NCBI GenBank assembly: GCA_030374805.1
Contig: JARGSG010000027.1
Location: 558,001-622,000 of the forward strand
Reading direction: 5' to 3'
From: Gracilaria gracilis
Lineage: Eukaryota > Rhodophyta > Florideophyceae > Gracilariales > Gracilariaceae
Length of the DNA stretch: 64,000 nucleotides
In this document: piece by piece, positions 1 to 8,636 of the stretch
Layout: every line of letters begins with the position of its first letter
Numbering within the stretch: the first letter of the stretch is position 1
Notes under the pieces: model-generated
What the model was told of the DNA's origin: nothing
The model's database searches: none
Seen by the model: the letters and a program-made list of their open reading frames with translations, nothing else
Made by a program: the position numbers and the translations under genes

Positions 1-1362
1 CAAAATCTCAGGCGCTGCATATTGCATGGTTCCATAAAACCAGTTGTTCTCGATGTTGTCAATGCTTCTACTCAGCCCAAAGTCGCCCAGCTTTGCATCC
101 CAACCAGAGGAGATGAGGATATTAGATGTCTTCAAGTCAAGATGTAGAACGGGTGGCTGCTGTCCATGAAGATAGGCGAGTCCTCGAGCTGCTCCCAGGG
201 CAAGTTTGAGAATTCGACCCTCTGTAAGCGCCGCGTCGCCTTCATCAAGACGGTCTCTGACAGATCCACGCGAGCAGTATTCCGTAACAATCCATAGTTT
301 GGAAGGCTCGTTGACAAAACCCATGAAGAGAACCACGTTTGGATGCCTGAGGTTGACCAGGGTGATTGCTTCATCGTCAATGCAATTGACGGCGGTATGG
401 CGTTCCAGCGGGGAAATCTGCTTGACGGCAACAAGCGTTCCTCTGAAGAGACCGGAGTATACGGTACCGAATCCGCCGTGTCCGGCCTGTTCTCCGATGG
501 CGATAGCAGTGGAGTCGATGCGCCATTTTATGAGCTTGCTGTGTTCGCTTCGTTCATTCTCGAGGACAGCCGCGAGACTTTCCAGTTCCAGTCGGGTGCG
601 CCATTTGAGATGTCTCTCGCGTAGACGTAGAGAAGTTGTCAAGAGACGCAGGATGCGGATGTACCTGGTTATGAGCAACCAATGGGCTCCCGTCAAAAGG
701 TACGCCACGACAAAGACAAAGTTGATGACACTGAGGATGTATTCGAAGGAACGGATAAAACCGTGCACGTAAAACCAGAAACCGTAGCTGTACAGACGGG
801 CATTGACATCGATGAAAAACGCAACGGCGGTGATGTAATCCAAGACGCGATAAAAGCGAAGATACGATTGGGACTGGGTGAACACGGAGGCGGAGGCTGT
901 ACAGTAATCGACGAGAGAAAGGGCGATAAAGAAGAAGGCAGCGGGGATTGAGTCGATGATACGGTAGACGACCTCTCGCGCAGCGATTGGAAGAGAGTAT
1001 TGGGACGACGATGAACGAAGAGCGGACGAGCTGGCAGACGAGCGCGAAGTGGAACGACGATGAAGGTCGTCGTCAGAGTCTTTGAAGTCGCGGTGATTGA
1101 ATCCTGTCCTGGCCTTTGTGGACGGCTTTGGAGTTTGATGCGAGTCGAACAAGCTAATGGTACCACTATGATCCGAGAGCGGCTCGTCCTGGTGACGATT
1201 ATGCACGTTGAGATGCGACAGGACGGCGTCACTCGGCGCGACAGCGTCGGAGCTGTGTGGAGGATTGACAAGCAAAGGCGGCGTGGCGGACGGAGCTGAG
1301 GAATGTGGGTGCAAGACTTGTTGATGCGACGCTGCAGACGAGGTGTGGATATCACATGCCAT
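1..1362 (-). CDS. Voltage-sensor-like membrane protein kinase (TKL type), C-terminus outside window
   Basis: Seen: 454 residues are visible and the gene runs off the left edge. Residues 1-115 are Ser/His/Pro-rich and probably cytosolic. Four hydrophobic segments follow: S1 about 137-153 with an Asp near its end, S2 about 176-194 with FFIDVNARLYSYG, S3 about 203-222, and S4 about 228-248 with Arg at 233, 236, 239, 246 and 248. A kinase domain starts near 285: glycine loop GEQAGHGGFGTV, Lys314, HLDLK at 407-411, DFG at 427-429, APE at 450-452. The wording (LRHPNVVLFMGF, VTEYCSRGS) is that of Raf/MLK-like TKL kinases. Known: this S1-S4 pattern resembles the voltage-sensor domains of Hv1 and TPTE phosphatases. 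Inference: membrane potential may gate a cytosolic Ser/Thr kinase. Oddity: HLD replaces HRD, so it is a non-RD kinase. The start at 1362 is the first ATG in the open frame. Confidence 0.82.
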   Translation of the reverse strand, partial: MACDIHTSSAASHQQVLHPHSSAPSATPPLLVNPPHSSDAVAPSDAVLSHLNVHNRHQDEPLSDHSGTISLFDSHQTPKPSTKARTGFNHRDFKDSDDDLHRRSTSRSSASSSALRSSSSQYSLPIAAREVVYRIIDSIPAAFFFIALSLVDYCTASASVFTQSQSYLRFYRVLDYITAVAFFIDVNARLYSYGFWFYVHGFIRSFEYILSVINFVFVVAYLLTGAHWLLITRYIRILRLLTTSLRLRERHLKWRTRLELESLAAVLENERSEHSKLIKWRIDSTAIAIGEQAGHGGFGTVYSGLFRGTLVAVKQISPLERHTAVNCIDDEAITLVNLRHPNVVLFMGFVNEPSKLWIVTEYCSRGSVRDRLDEGDAALTEGRILKLALGAARGLAYLHGQQPPVLHLDLKTSNILISSGWDAKLGDFGLSRSIDNIENNWFYGTMQYAAPEIL

Positions 1363-2082
1363 AGAAAGGTGTACAACGCGCCGCAGGAGAGAAGCGAAGA
1401 TGCGGCAACGAGGACGGGGGGGGACTTGGTTGGGGGGTGGGGACGTGCGGATGTGTGTAAAGTATATGTGCGAGGCTGCGCGCCGCTTGCATTGCGCTCG
1501 TTATGAAGCAGCCGTCGAAAAACCGACAGCGGGCGCCGTGTTGGCGCGGCGTGCACCGCACGCAGCTGCTCGCCGCCGGACGCGTCGCGTCTGGGTGGCG
1601 GACTGGCGGACTGGCCGCCGGGCGCGCCGGGCACGCCGGGAACGCCGGCAGGCAGCAGCGGCGGCGGCCGCTTCGATTGCGTGTCGGCGCGCAGCGGGCG
1701 CCAGTGCGGCTGCGCGGCGCGGCGCGGCGCAACAACAACGAACGAACGAACGAAGCGATGCGCGCACGCGGCGCGCGCGCGCGCGCGCGCGAGTCACACG
1801 TGGCACGCGCGCCGTTGCGCTCGCGTCGCAAGTGCGCGCGTGTGCTCCGCCCCCTTCCGCGCGCTGGAAACGGCCAATGCGCGGCGGCCACGCGCACGCG
1901 GCGCACAGCGCGTGCACGTGGCCAGGCCGGGCCGCCGCCACTGCGCGCGCGCGGCTGCCAACCGAAGTGGCGGCTGCTTCAAATGTACGGCGCGCCGCTG
2001 CCGCCGCTGCCTCTCGCCGCGGCTGCGCGCTCGACTGGCGCTTGGGTGCGGCTGTGCTGCCTGCCGCTGCGCTTCCGCCGCC
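1363..2082. promoter_or_regulatory. GC-rich, CpG-dense divergent promoter region
   Basis: This 720-bp gap separates the minus-strand kinase from the plus-strand diacylglycerol kinase. It is extremely GC- and CpG-rich, with a pure CG dinucleotide run near 1767-1791 and an AACG/AACGA repeat near 1731-1757. Open frames here are Arg/Ala-rich compositional artefacts. The arrangement suggests a shared bidirectional promoter. I see no TATA box. Confidence 0.45.
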
Positions 2083-3303
2083 ATGGACGTGATGAACATG
2101 ATCGCGCTCGTGAACTGCTCCTCCGGCGGCAACATGGGCCGCGCCGTGCTGGAGCTGCTCAAGAACCAGATAGGCGACGAGAACGTCTTCGACATCAAGG
2201 CCGACAACGGCCCGGAGCGCGCGCTGCGTCTGCGCGCGCTGCACTCGCAGCACCACCTCATCTGCATCGTGGCTGGCGGCGACGGTACCTTCTCGTGGGT
2301 GGCCAACGCCGTCGAGAAGCACAACTTGTCGCACGTGCATTTGCTCGTCATTCCGCTGGGCTCCGGCAACGACATGGCGCGCGCGTTGGGCTGGGGGAAA
2401 AAGTATCCCGGCGAGCGCTTTATCAAGGATGCTATCAAGAGAATTAATGACACCCCTGTGGAGCAGATGGTGTTGAGGCGACTGGATGTGTGGAGGCTTG
2501 CCGCGCACTCTGATAAACCGCACGTTGATAACGATGGCGTTGAGCATGGTGCCAGGCCTTTGGTGTGCAACTACCTCAGTCTGGGCGCCGATGCGTACGT
2601 CGAGCTGCGCTTCAATCAGATGCGCTGGCAGAACCCAGAAAAGCATTGCAGCCGTCTGGGCAACTTTAAGGCGCACGCTATCGTTGGGCTCAAGTACATG
2701 TGTTTGCCGAAGAGCCGCAAGATTTACGTATCGGACCATATCGAAACGCTCCTAGTGGATCACCAACCGGTTCACATCCCCCCCTATTTGCAGGCCATTA
2801 TCTTCCTCAACATTCCCAGTTACGGTGCCGGCAGTCAGCCGTGGGGTACTATCAAATCCGAGCACAAGAAAGACGATGTGGATCGCAGCCGTAAAGTCAC
2901 GGACATGTTTGTCGATGACCACCGTTTCGAGGTCATTGGTCTCAGAAGCCTCAAGCACTTTGGCACCATTCGTTTGTTTGGCGCTCACGGTGTGCGAATG
3001 GCCCAAGGTTCAAGCATGTCCCTCACTCTCAAGTCCGACGCCACACCGTTTCAGGTTGACGGCGAGCCTTGGGAACAACATGGTGGCACCGTCACACTCG
3101 AACCGGGCAACAAGGTCGGTGTTCTTCGAGGTCCTATCTGGACATCTTCCCCGAAGAAACGTGCCAAGTTCAACACAAAAAGCAACGATATTAACACATC
3201 CGCTGACGAACAGGATCAACAACAGTCCGTTGCGGAGCTCGACAGTGACGTCCCACAACCGCCACCGCTCCCCGAAACTAACGATCAGGTAACTCAGGCT
3301 TAA
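2083..3303 (+). CDS. Diacylglycerol kinase (compact, catalytic and accessory domains only)
   Basis: Seen: 406 residues. The catalytic domain has VAGGDGTFSWV (GGDGT at 65-69) and PLGSGNDMARALGWG (from 91). The accessory domain has NYLSLGADAYVELRFNQMR, the NPEKHCSRLGN segment and FLNIPSYGAGSQPWG. These blocks are diagnostic of eukaryotic diacylglycerol kinases. No C1, EF-hand or PH domain is present, so this is a minimal isoform like some plant and protist ones. Role from the family: ATP-dependent phosphorylation of diacylglycerol to phosphatidic acid, ending DAG signalling and making a lipid messenger. The tail after about 360 is Ser/Gln/Pro-rich and looks disordered. The start ATG at 2083 begins MDVMNMIALVN, just before the domain; the in-frame upstream extension is Arg/Ala-rich promoter DNA. 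The gene is intronless and ends with TAA. Confidence 0.92.
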   Translation: MDVMNMIALVNCSSGGNMGRAVLELLKNQIGDENVFDIKADNGPERALRLRALHSQHHLICIVAGGDGTFSWVANAVEKHNLSHVHLLVIPLGSGNDMARALGWGKKYPGERFIKDAIKRINDTPVEQMVLRRLDVWRLAAHSDKPHVDNDGVEHGARPLVCNYLSLGADAYVELRFNQMRWQNPEKHCSRLGNFKAHAIVGLKYMCLPKSRKIYVSDHIETLLVDHQPVHIPPYLQAIIFLNIPSYGAGSQPWGTIKSEHKKDDVDRSRKVTDMFVDDHRFEVIGLRSLKHFGTIRLFGAHGVRMAQGSSMSLTLKSDATPFQVDGEPWEQHGGTVTLEPGNKVGVLRGPIWTSSPKKRAKFNTKSNDINTSADEQDQQQSVAELDSDVPQPPPLPETNDQVTQA

Positions 3304-3665
3304 CAGTATCCAGTACTTGTACCATCTTACGCGTGTGTATACCTCACGCCCTCCCTAGCCTTACCCCACCTTCTAATTATAGCTTGCAATCAATCTCATC
3401 TACCGAATAGCTAGTTCAGTGACAGATGAGATGCTAAGAGTTGTCTGTCTCGTACTTTCTTTCACTTGCATACCGAAGAACGTGCGGCTGCTTGATGACG
3501 TGTGCCTGAATGACAACCATTTTTCCGTTCTACCTGACTGCGCCTTCCAAAGCAAACGTGATGTCTGCATGAGATAGATTAGTCGAAACGCCTTGACAAA
3601 TGTACTTTCCCATTTACACCCAGGTTGGGCAACACCCAACTCAAGCCCGCGTTGGAACCTTCCGT
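3304..3665. other. Convergent 3' intergenic region
   Basis: About 360 bp between the stop codons of the diacylglycerol kinase and the XRN gene. It is pyrimidine-rich with no coding signal; it probably holds the two 3' UTRs. Confidence 0.4.
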
Positions 3666-5956
3666 TCAGCTCTGGGGGTTTCTCGAGTACTCGTGTACCC
3701 GATCCGATGACGAAATACGCGTTCGCATGTGTCTGGGACCTCGCTGCGTTCTTCGCCGCCGCTTGTTGCCCACCTTACCTTGGTTTGCGTTGTCTTCTAC
3801 GCCTGCTTTCTTCTTCTTTGCCTTCAGCTTTGAACCCCTAACAGTTTTGTACGATAACTCCAACATGTTGGGGATTGAGCCCTTCGGCCAATCATAGCAA
3901 GGAGGAAAAGTAGTCACAGTGAAAGGCGCGCGAAAGATTACTGGTCGGTTGCGCACGTCCTCGAATCTCTGACCCGGCTTTCGCACTCTTGGATTCATGT
4001 GTTGGACTTGGTCGTCAGGACGCGGAATTCGCAGAAGAATTGGTGAGCCGAATACTGTCCTCGGCAGTTCTTCTGCGCTGAAGTCAGACTTCGGTATTCG
4101 ACTAATCTCGGTGATCATGCTCGCTACATTCACTTCGTCTTTACCAGTGAATATTTTCTTTAGTACCGTAGGATTATCGTACATCCTTTGCAACGGAACT
4201 GGGAGAAGGTGCTTCGCCATCTTCGGAAGAACTGCCATAGCAGCTTCATGTGGGAGGAGCGGCCTTGAGCGCGAAATTGGTGCCTGAATTAAGAAGGGGT
4301 CTCCATCGTGGTTGCGAATGAACTTCAAGATTTCCTCAATCGGTGGACCGTACGGCTTTCCATATTGAAAGTTATAATCCCCACAGTTCCCGTCTATGTA
4401 CATTTGTAGATTCCAAAGCAGTGCTCGTACCCATCGCCTTGTATCATAAAACTTTCCAGAGTCACCAGAGAGAGCTATCAACGTTTGGATGTGTTCTTGT
4501 TCTTCGTCAAAGTATTCCTCTTCGTCCACTTCTTCCGCAAAATCAGACTCGCTGTCCTCTGAGTCCGAAACGCTTCCATCAGAAGCGGACTCGGTGCCAT
4601 CAGAGTTTGAACTTTCATCGAGACAATCCATGGGCACTCCATCCTCGTTACCAGTATATACAATGCGTTCATCCATTTCGGAATCCGACAGGCTCATGTA
4701 ACCTTGCTTCGACTTCTGTTTTCGGCTGGTAGGAGACATCGTTACTCCCATTTGCTTTTCTTGCTCGGCTTCTGCAATGGATGACACAGGCACACCAATG
4801 TTGTTACCCATCAACGCGTAGAACATAGGCCAGTTCAAAGTTCTTTTTTCTGCATCTACAAGAGAATGGCCCTGAAACGGGGGCGGATCCCCACCTTTTG
4901 CAACCAACTTCAAGCTCACGTAGCGACGCCATGTACGCGCGAGAGATATGCCGCGAACTTTTGGGATGTAATCTGGAAAAGACACAGAGTCAGACACGAA
5001 GTTTTCGGTACGTTGACGGCACTGTTGGAAGATCTGGCAGCGAGTATCTACTTTATGTCTGAACTTACCGTTACCATTCAAAATTGCGAGAAGCACAAAG
5101 TCGAGACGCACGCTTGAAGATTCATGCGGAAAGATGCGTTCGAACGTTCGTGCTAGTTCCCACACACTGATGACATAACTCTGCCTCTTTCCTCGCGTTC
5201 CCGCAAAGTTTCGCAGATAGACGAAGAAATTTTGGATTGGAATGGTTGTAAGCCCTTGAAGAACAATATCTGCATCTCCACCAACAACAACGACAGAGTC
5301 CGTTGGCGGGAATTTGCCTGTACGGCAATAGTCAACGAGTTTCAATTCACCCTCACCGGGCACGTCAGCACCAGATATACGAATTTCCACATTGCGATAC
5401 TTACGGTCGTTTTGCAGACGTGAATAAGCCCAATACTCGACAGAGTCGCGCACGAAGTATAACGTTTCGACGCCGGGGGTCATCTCCAGCGAGTCGATGG
5501 CAGGTCTAGCGAACTTGGGTTTGCGAAGCACGCCATTCTCGTCAATGAAGTCGGATACATACTCTGTGGTCTTTTTTCTTCGACGTCGTCGTTGCGTAGT
5601 TAGCTTTGCCAACGGTGCTGGACCGTCGAAGGCGAAGAAGATGGATTTTCTTGGCACGCAGTTTTTTAGGATGTGGTCGAGTTCGCGGAAGATAGCTGCG
5701 GCTAGGGTCTGTCTGTTGGTAGCGCGTCGCAATACCTGATGCAGAATCTGATTGATGTCGAACGCGACTGTAACGCGAGTTTCAAAGATAGAGTGAACGT
5801 TAGCACCGCTCAGCGTAAGCGTCCAACGATGACAATGGCGTTGCTGAGATCAAACTCACCGTGATCGTATACCTCCCCGAATTTGGGGCCTTGCTGAACT
5901 CTGACAACCTCAGGAAAGGTGCCGAGAAACCACTTCTGAAAACCAAGGATACCCAT
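3666..5956 (-). CDS. 5'-3' exoribonuclease, XRN1/XRN2 family, three exons
   Basis: Exons by inspection: 5956-5860, 5767-5069, 4972-3666, giving 700 residues. Intron 1 (5859-5768, 92 nt) starts GTGAGT, holds TGCTAAC and ends ACAG. Intron 2 (5068-4973, 96 nt) starts GTAAGT and ends TTTTCCAG. Splicing restores family motifs: MGILGFQKWF at the N-terminus, VYDHVAFDINQILHQ across junction 1 and LAILNGNDYIPKVRGIS across junction 2. Catalytic acids are present (D36, the GEGEL block, GGDADIV, GND), as is the RNA-binding TTQRRRRRKK block. An Asp/Glu/Ser-rich insert sits mid-protein, followed by the LLPHEAAMAVLPKMAKHLLP region. Role: processive hydrolysis of 5'-monophosphate RNA in mRNA decay or transcription termination. 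At 700 residues it is shorter than usual XRN1 or XRN2, so which one it corresponds to is unclear. Intron 2 is a multiple of three with no stop. Confidence 0.9.
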
Positions 5957-6506
5957 GAGGACGGGCAACAGACAAGAACGGGGTAAAACGCTAGCGCCGA
6001 AGTCGGAAAGGGTCCCTTTTGTGATTCACTCGTAGCGACAGTCTTCGCTGAGAGCTGGGATGCGGTGGAACCCCTTCCGGAATTGCAAGGGAACAACACA
6101 AGAGGGCGAGACTCGAATGGCCATTCGAATTCGTGAGGTGTTAGAAGAGGAAGTTTGCCTTGTCAAGTTTCAATGGACGCCTGTGAAACGATCGCTGGTG
6201 CCGCGGCGGCTCGCGGCGGACGCGTGCGTTCCGTTTGTTGCCCCATTCTACTGAACGCAGTCAAGAGTTCTGACCACTGTCGAACACGAGCCACCGGTAT
6301 TAGCGCTGCCACGTGGCCGCGTGTTACTTCGTTTTCGGCTTCGTGATCTGTTTGTGTCCGCCGTCGTCCGTGCACCGGATCTGCAAAGCCAAACAGTGCC
6401 TCATCGGCCATCGTCGTCGCCCGCGGCAGCAGTTGAAACCAAGCATTCCTTCCGTGGTGGCGCGCTCTCAGGTTGCTGTCCGCGATTGAACAGACGTAGA
6501 GACAAC
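5957..6506. promoter_or_regulatory. Divergent promoter region between XRN and RPS2
   Basis: About 550 bp separates the divergent XRN and uS5 start codons. It must contain both promoters and 5' UTRs. No coding signal and no clear TATA element is visible; a UTR intron cannot be excluded. Confidence 0.4.
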
Positions 6507-7298
6507 ATGGTTGAATCTGGAAGAGGGGGACATCCCGGTGGATTTGGGCGCGGCGGTGATCGTGGTCGCGGGCGTGATCGCGGGCGCGGGCGCGGACGAC
6601 GTCGCCAGGAAGAGGAGAAGGAATGGGTGCCAATGACAAAGCTTGGACGACTAGTAAAGGAGGGTCACATCCGATCACTCGAGGAGATCTTCTTGTTCTC
6701 CATCCCAGTCAAGGAGTTTCAGATCATTGAAGCCTTGCTCTCCGGTCTGCAGGACGAAGTGCTCAAGATCATGGCCGTGCAGAAGCAGACCCGTGCTGGA
6801 CAACGTACCCGCTTTAAGGCTTTCGTCGTCGTGGGTGATTCCAAGGGCCATGTCGGTCTTGGCGTCAAGTCAGCTAAGGAAGTTGCCACTGCGATTCGCG
6901 GGGCTATCGTTAATTCTAAACTGAACATTATTCCCGTGCGTCGTGGATACTGGGGAGCTGCAATCGATCAACCGCATACTGTGCCATGCAAGGTAACTGG
7001 AAAGTGTGGTTCTGTCAGCGTGAGACTTGTTCCGGCTCCGCGTGGTACGGGTCTTGTCGCCGCTCGCGTGCCGAAGAAACTTTTGCAAATGGCGGGGCTT
7101 GAAGATTGTTTCTCTTCATCTACTGGTCATACACGCACGCTTGGAAACTTTGCGAAGGCTACCTTTTACGCGATTTCGCACACGTACGCGTATCTGTCTC
7201 CAGAGTTCTGGAGAGAGACTCGATTCGCTAAGAATCCGTTCCAAGTATACTCTGAACTACTGGCTAAAGCCCAGCCAGTTCCTACGATTGGTGCCTAA
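6507..7298 (+). CDS. RPS2: 40S ribosomal protein uS5 (RPS2)
   Basis: Seen: 263 residues. An Arg-Gly-rich N-terminal tail (about 5-32, GRGG and [11 protein letters not shown]) is followed by [17 protein letters not shown], the S5 double-stranded-RNA-binding domain ([22 protein letters not shown] block, [20 protein letters not shown]) and the C-terminal domain with [22 protein letters not shown] and [20 protein letters not shown]. This is the standard eukaryotic order. Role: small-subunit protein at the mRNA entry site, important for decoding accuracy. The RGG tail is a known site of arginine methylation in the family. The ATG at 6507 (GACAACATGG) begins MVESGRGG; the in-frame upstream extension has no family similarity. 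The gene is intronless and ends with TAA. Confidence 0.96.
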   Translation: MVESGRGGHPGGFGRGGDRGRGRDRGRGRGRRRQEEEKEWVPMTKLGRLVKEGHIRSLEEIFLFSIPVKEFQIIEALLSGLQDEVLKIMAVQKQTRAGQRTRFKAFVVVGDSKGHVGLGVKSAKEVATAIRGAIVNSKLNIIPVRRGYWGAAIDQPHTVPCKVTGKCGSVSVRLVPAPRGTGLVAARVPKKLLQMAGLEDCFSSSTGHTRTLGNFAKATFYAISHTYAYLSPEFWRETRFAKNPFQVYSELLAKAQPVPTIGA

Positions 7299-7518
7299 AT
7301 ACTTGAAGGTTAGTATCGCTCTTATACTGAGAGATAAAGGAGTAAAGATCCTTGTTAGCCTTCATCACTCTTGTTCGCAATGCTTTTCGAACGAGAGGCA
7401 TGTAACCTCGCGGTGCTATTGTTGAAACCTACTTGGTGCTCTAAAGGGTAAGCTTTAGTAAAAGTTTAGTGCATGCACAGGATTCAGCGCAACTAGTGAT
7501 CCTCATGATGTCGATGGG

Positions 7519-8046
7519 CTAATCCAGTCTTCCGAGGTACGGATCTTGTATTGTGGCCGTCGCGGAAATTTCAGTGGCTTCAATCTTGAGCCCAATGATC
7601 CGAAGTCTTACGGCTGTATCCTTCTGTATATCATCTTCGGGTTCGCTCCCTTTCCACATCGGTTCTTGAAGTTCTTTGTACTGGTAGGTCATGTCGGATG
7701 GAATTGAGTAGTGCGAAACAAAAACAGTGAGCGGTCCACACTCAGCAAAGAAACCGTGCTCCGTTACCTTTGTTACGACGCTGTCCAGAACTTCCCCTTT
7801 AAACGGGCGAAACACAACCGCTTGATACGCCAGTGGGAATATTGCGAAGCCAGTACTATCGTCTAACTCAGCCACCGGAATTTCTCCTTCTACTTTAAGG
7901 ACGGCCACAATGAAACCAAATCTGCCGGCAAACGTGCCCTCCACTTCTATCATAAGACGCTTTGTCAATATTTCTTGTAAACTGGCTCCGAAGAATTTCG
8001 GGTGGATCTGCACACGGCGATTGAGAACGAGAACGAAGAACGGCAT
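7519..8046 (-). CDS. RPB7: RNA polymerase II subunit RPB7
   Basis: Seen: 175 residues, against about 171-172 in yeast and human. The N-terminal tip domain has IHPKFFGASLQEILTKRL, VEGTFAGRFGFIVAV and YQAVVFRPFKGEVLDSVVT. The C-terminal S1/OB fold has GFFAECGPLTVFVSHYSIPSD and ends DPYLGRLD, like the family's conserved DDYLG terminus. Role: with RPB4 it forms the stalk of RNA polymerase II, which binds nascent RNA and stabilises the closed clamp. The conserved VFRPFKGEV block separates RPB7 from RPC25 and RPA43 paralogues. The gene is intronless. Its start codon lies about 590 bp beyond the stop of SF3B3 on the same strand. Confidence 0.95.
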   Translation of the reverse strand: MPFFVLVLNRRVQIHPKFFGASLQEILTKRLMIEVEGTFAGRFGFIVAVLKVEGEIPVAELDDSTGFAIFPLAYQAVVFRPFKGEVLDSVVTKVTEHGFFAECGPLTVFVSHYSIPSDMTYQYKELQEPMWKGSEPEDDIQKDTAVRLRIIGLKIEATEISATATIQDPYLGRLD

Positions 8047-8636
8047 CTTCTAATGTTGTTCGAAACAGAAGTGGTTGCTTTTAGGAGCACGGCTTTACAT
8101 CCAACTGGGTTCGGGGCTGCTGGCACGCAAGTCAACGGACGTTGTGGTTGCTCGAACCTCGGATGTGTCGGACTGGGCTGCTCGTTGTGAGAGTTAACGC
8201 CACAGGGAGATGGGGCTCCCACGTGATGATGAACGCTCAGCACGATGAGAACTTCTCGTTGCTGTCATTCACCCTTTTCTCGGAAGCGCGTCCCATTCGT
8301 GAAGGTTGGGAGGGGATACACGGGCGAAAGAAAAGGATCAAACTGGGGACCGTCGATGCTTTGGGCTCTGCTAGCTAGCGATTGGGCTCCCGCTCGCCGG
8401 TTCGTACGCAATGCGCCCCCGCACACGAGTAGAAAATGAGTGATTCTTTAAATTTAAAAAGTTTCTGTACATTTTTGATCTTGTGAAGATCATCCATCTG
8501 GAATCCAGATTCTGGATCAAAGAACGACCAGGCCTCCGCCTTGTGTGTGATGGAGGGCTGTCAGTTCACCATGAATCCAGAGACACATTTCTGATGGCTT
8601 CAGGACGATCCTCAGTTGAAGTCCCCCCGCTTCATC
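8047..8636. other. Intergenic region upstream of RPB7
   Basis: About 590 bp that should contain the RPB7 promoter and the SF3B3 3' UTR. An AT-rich palindromic stretch (TTTAAATTTAAA) lies near 8449-8460. I see no gene. Confidence 0.35.

Noticed and set aside
1343..2092. Long Arg/Ala-rich frames on both strands
   Set aside because: Several overlapping frames stay open only because the DNA is extremely GC-rich; none has family similarity, and the region separates two divergent genes.
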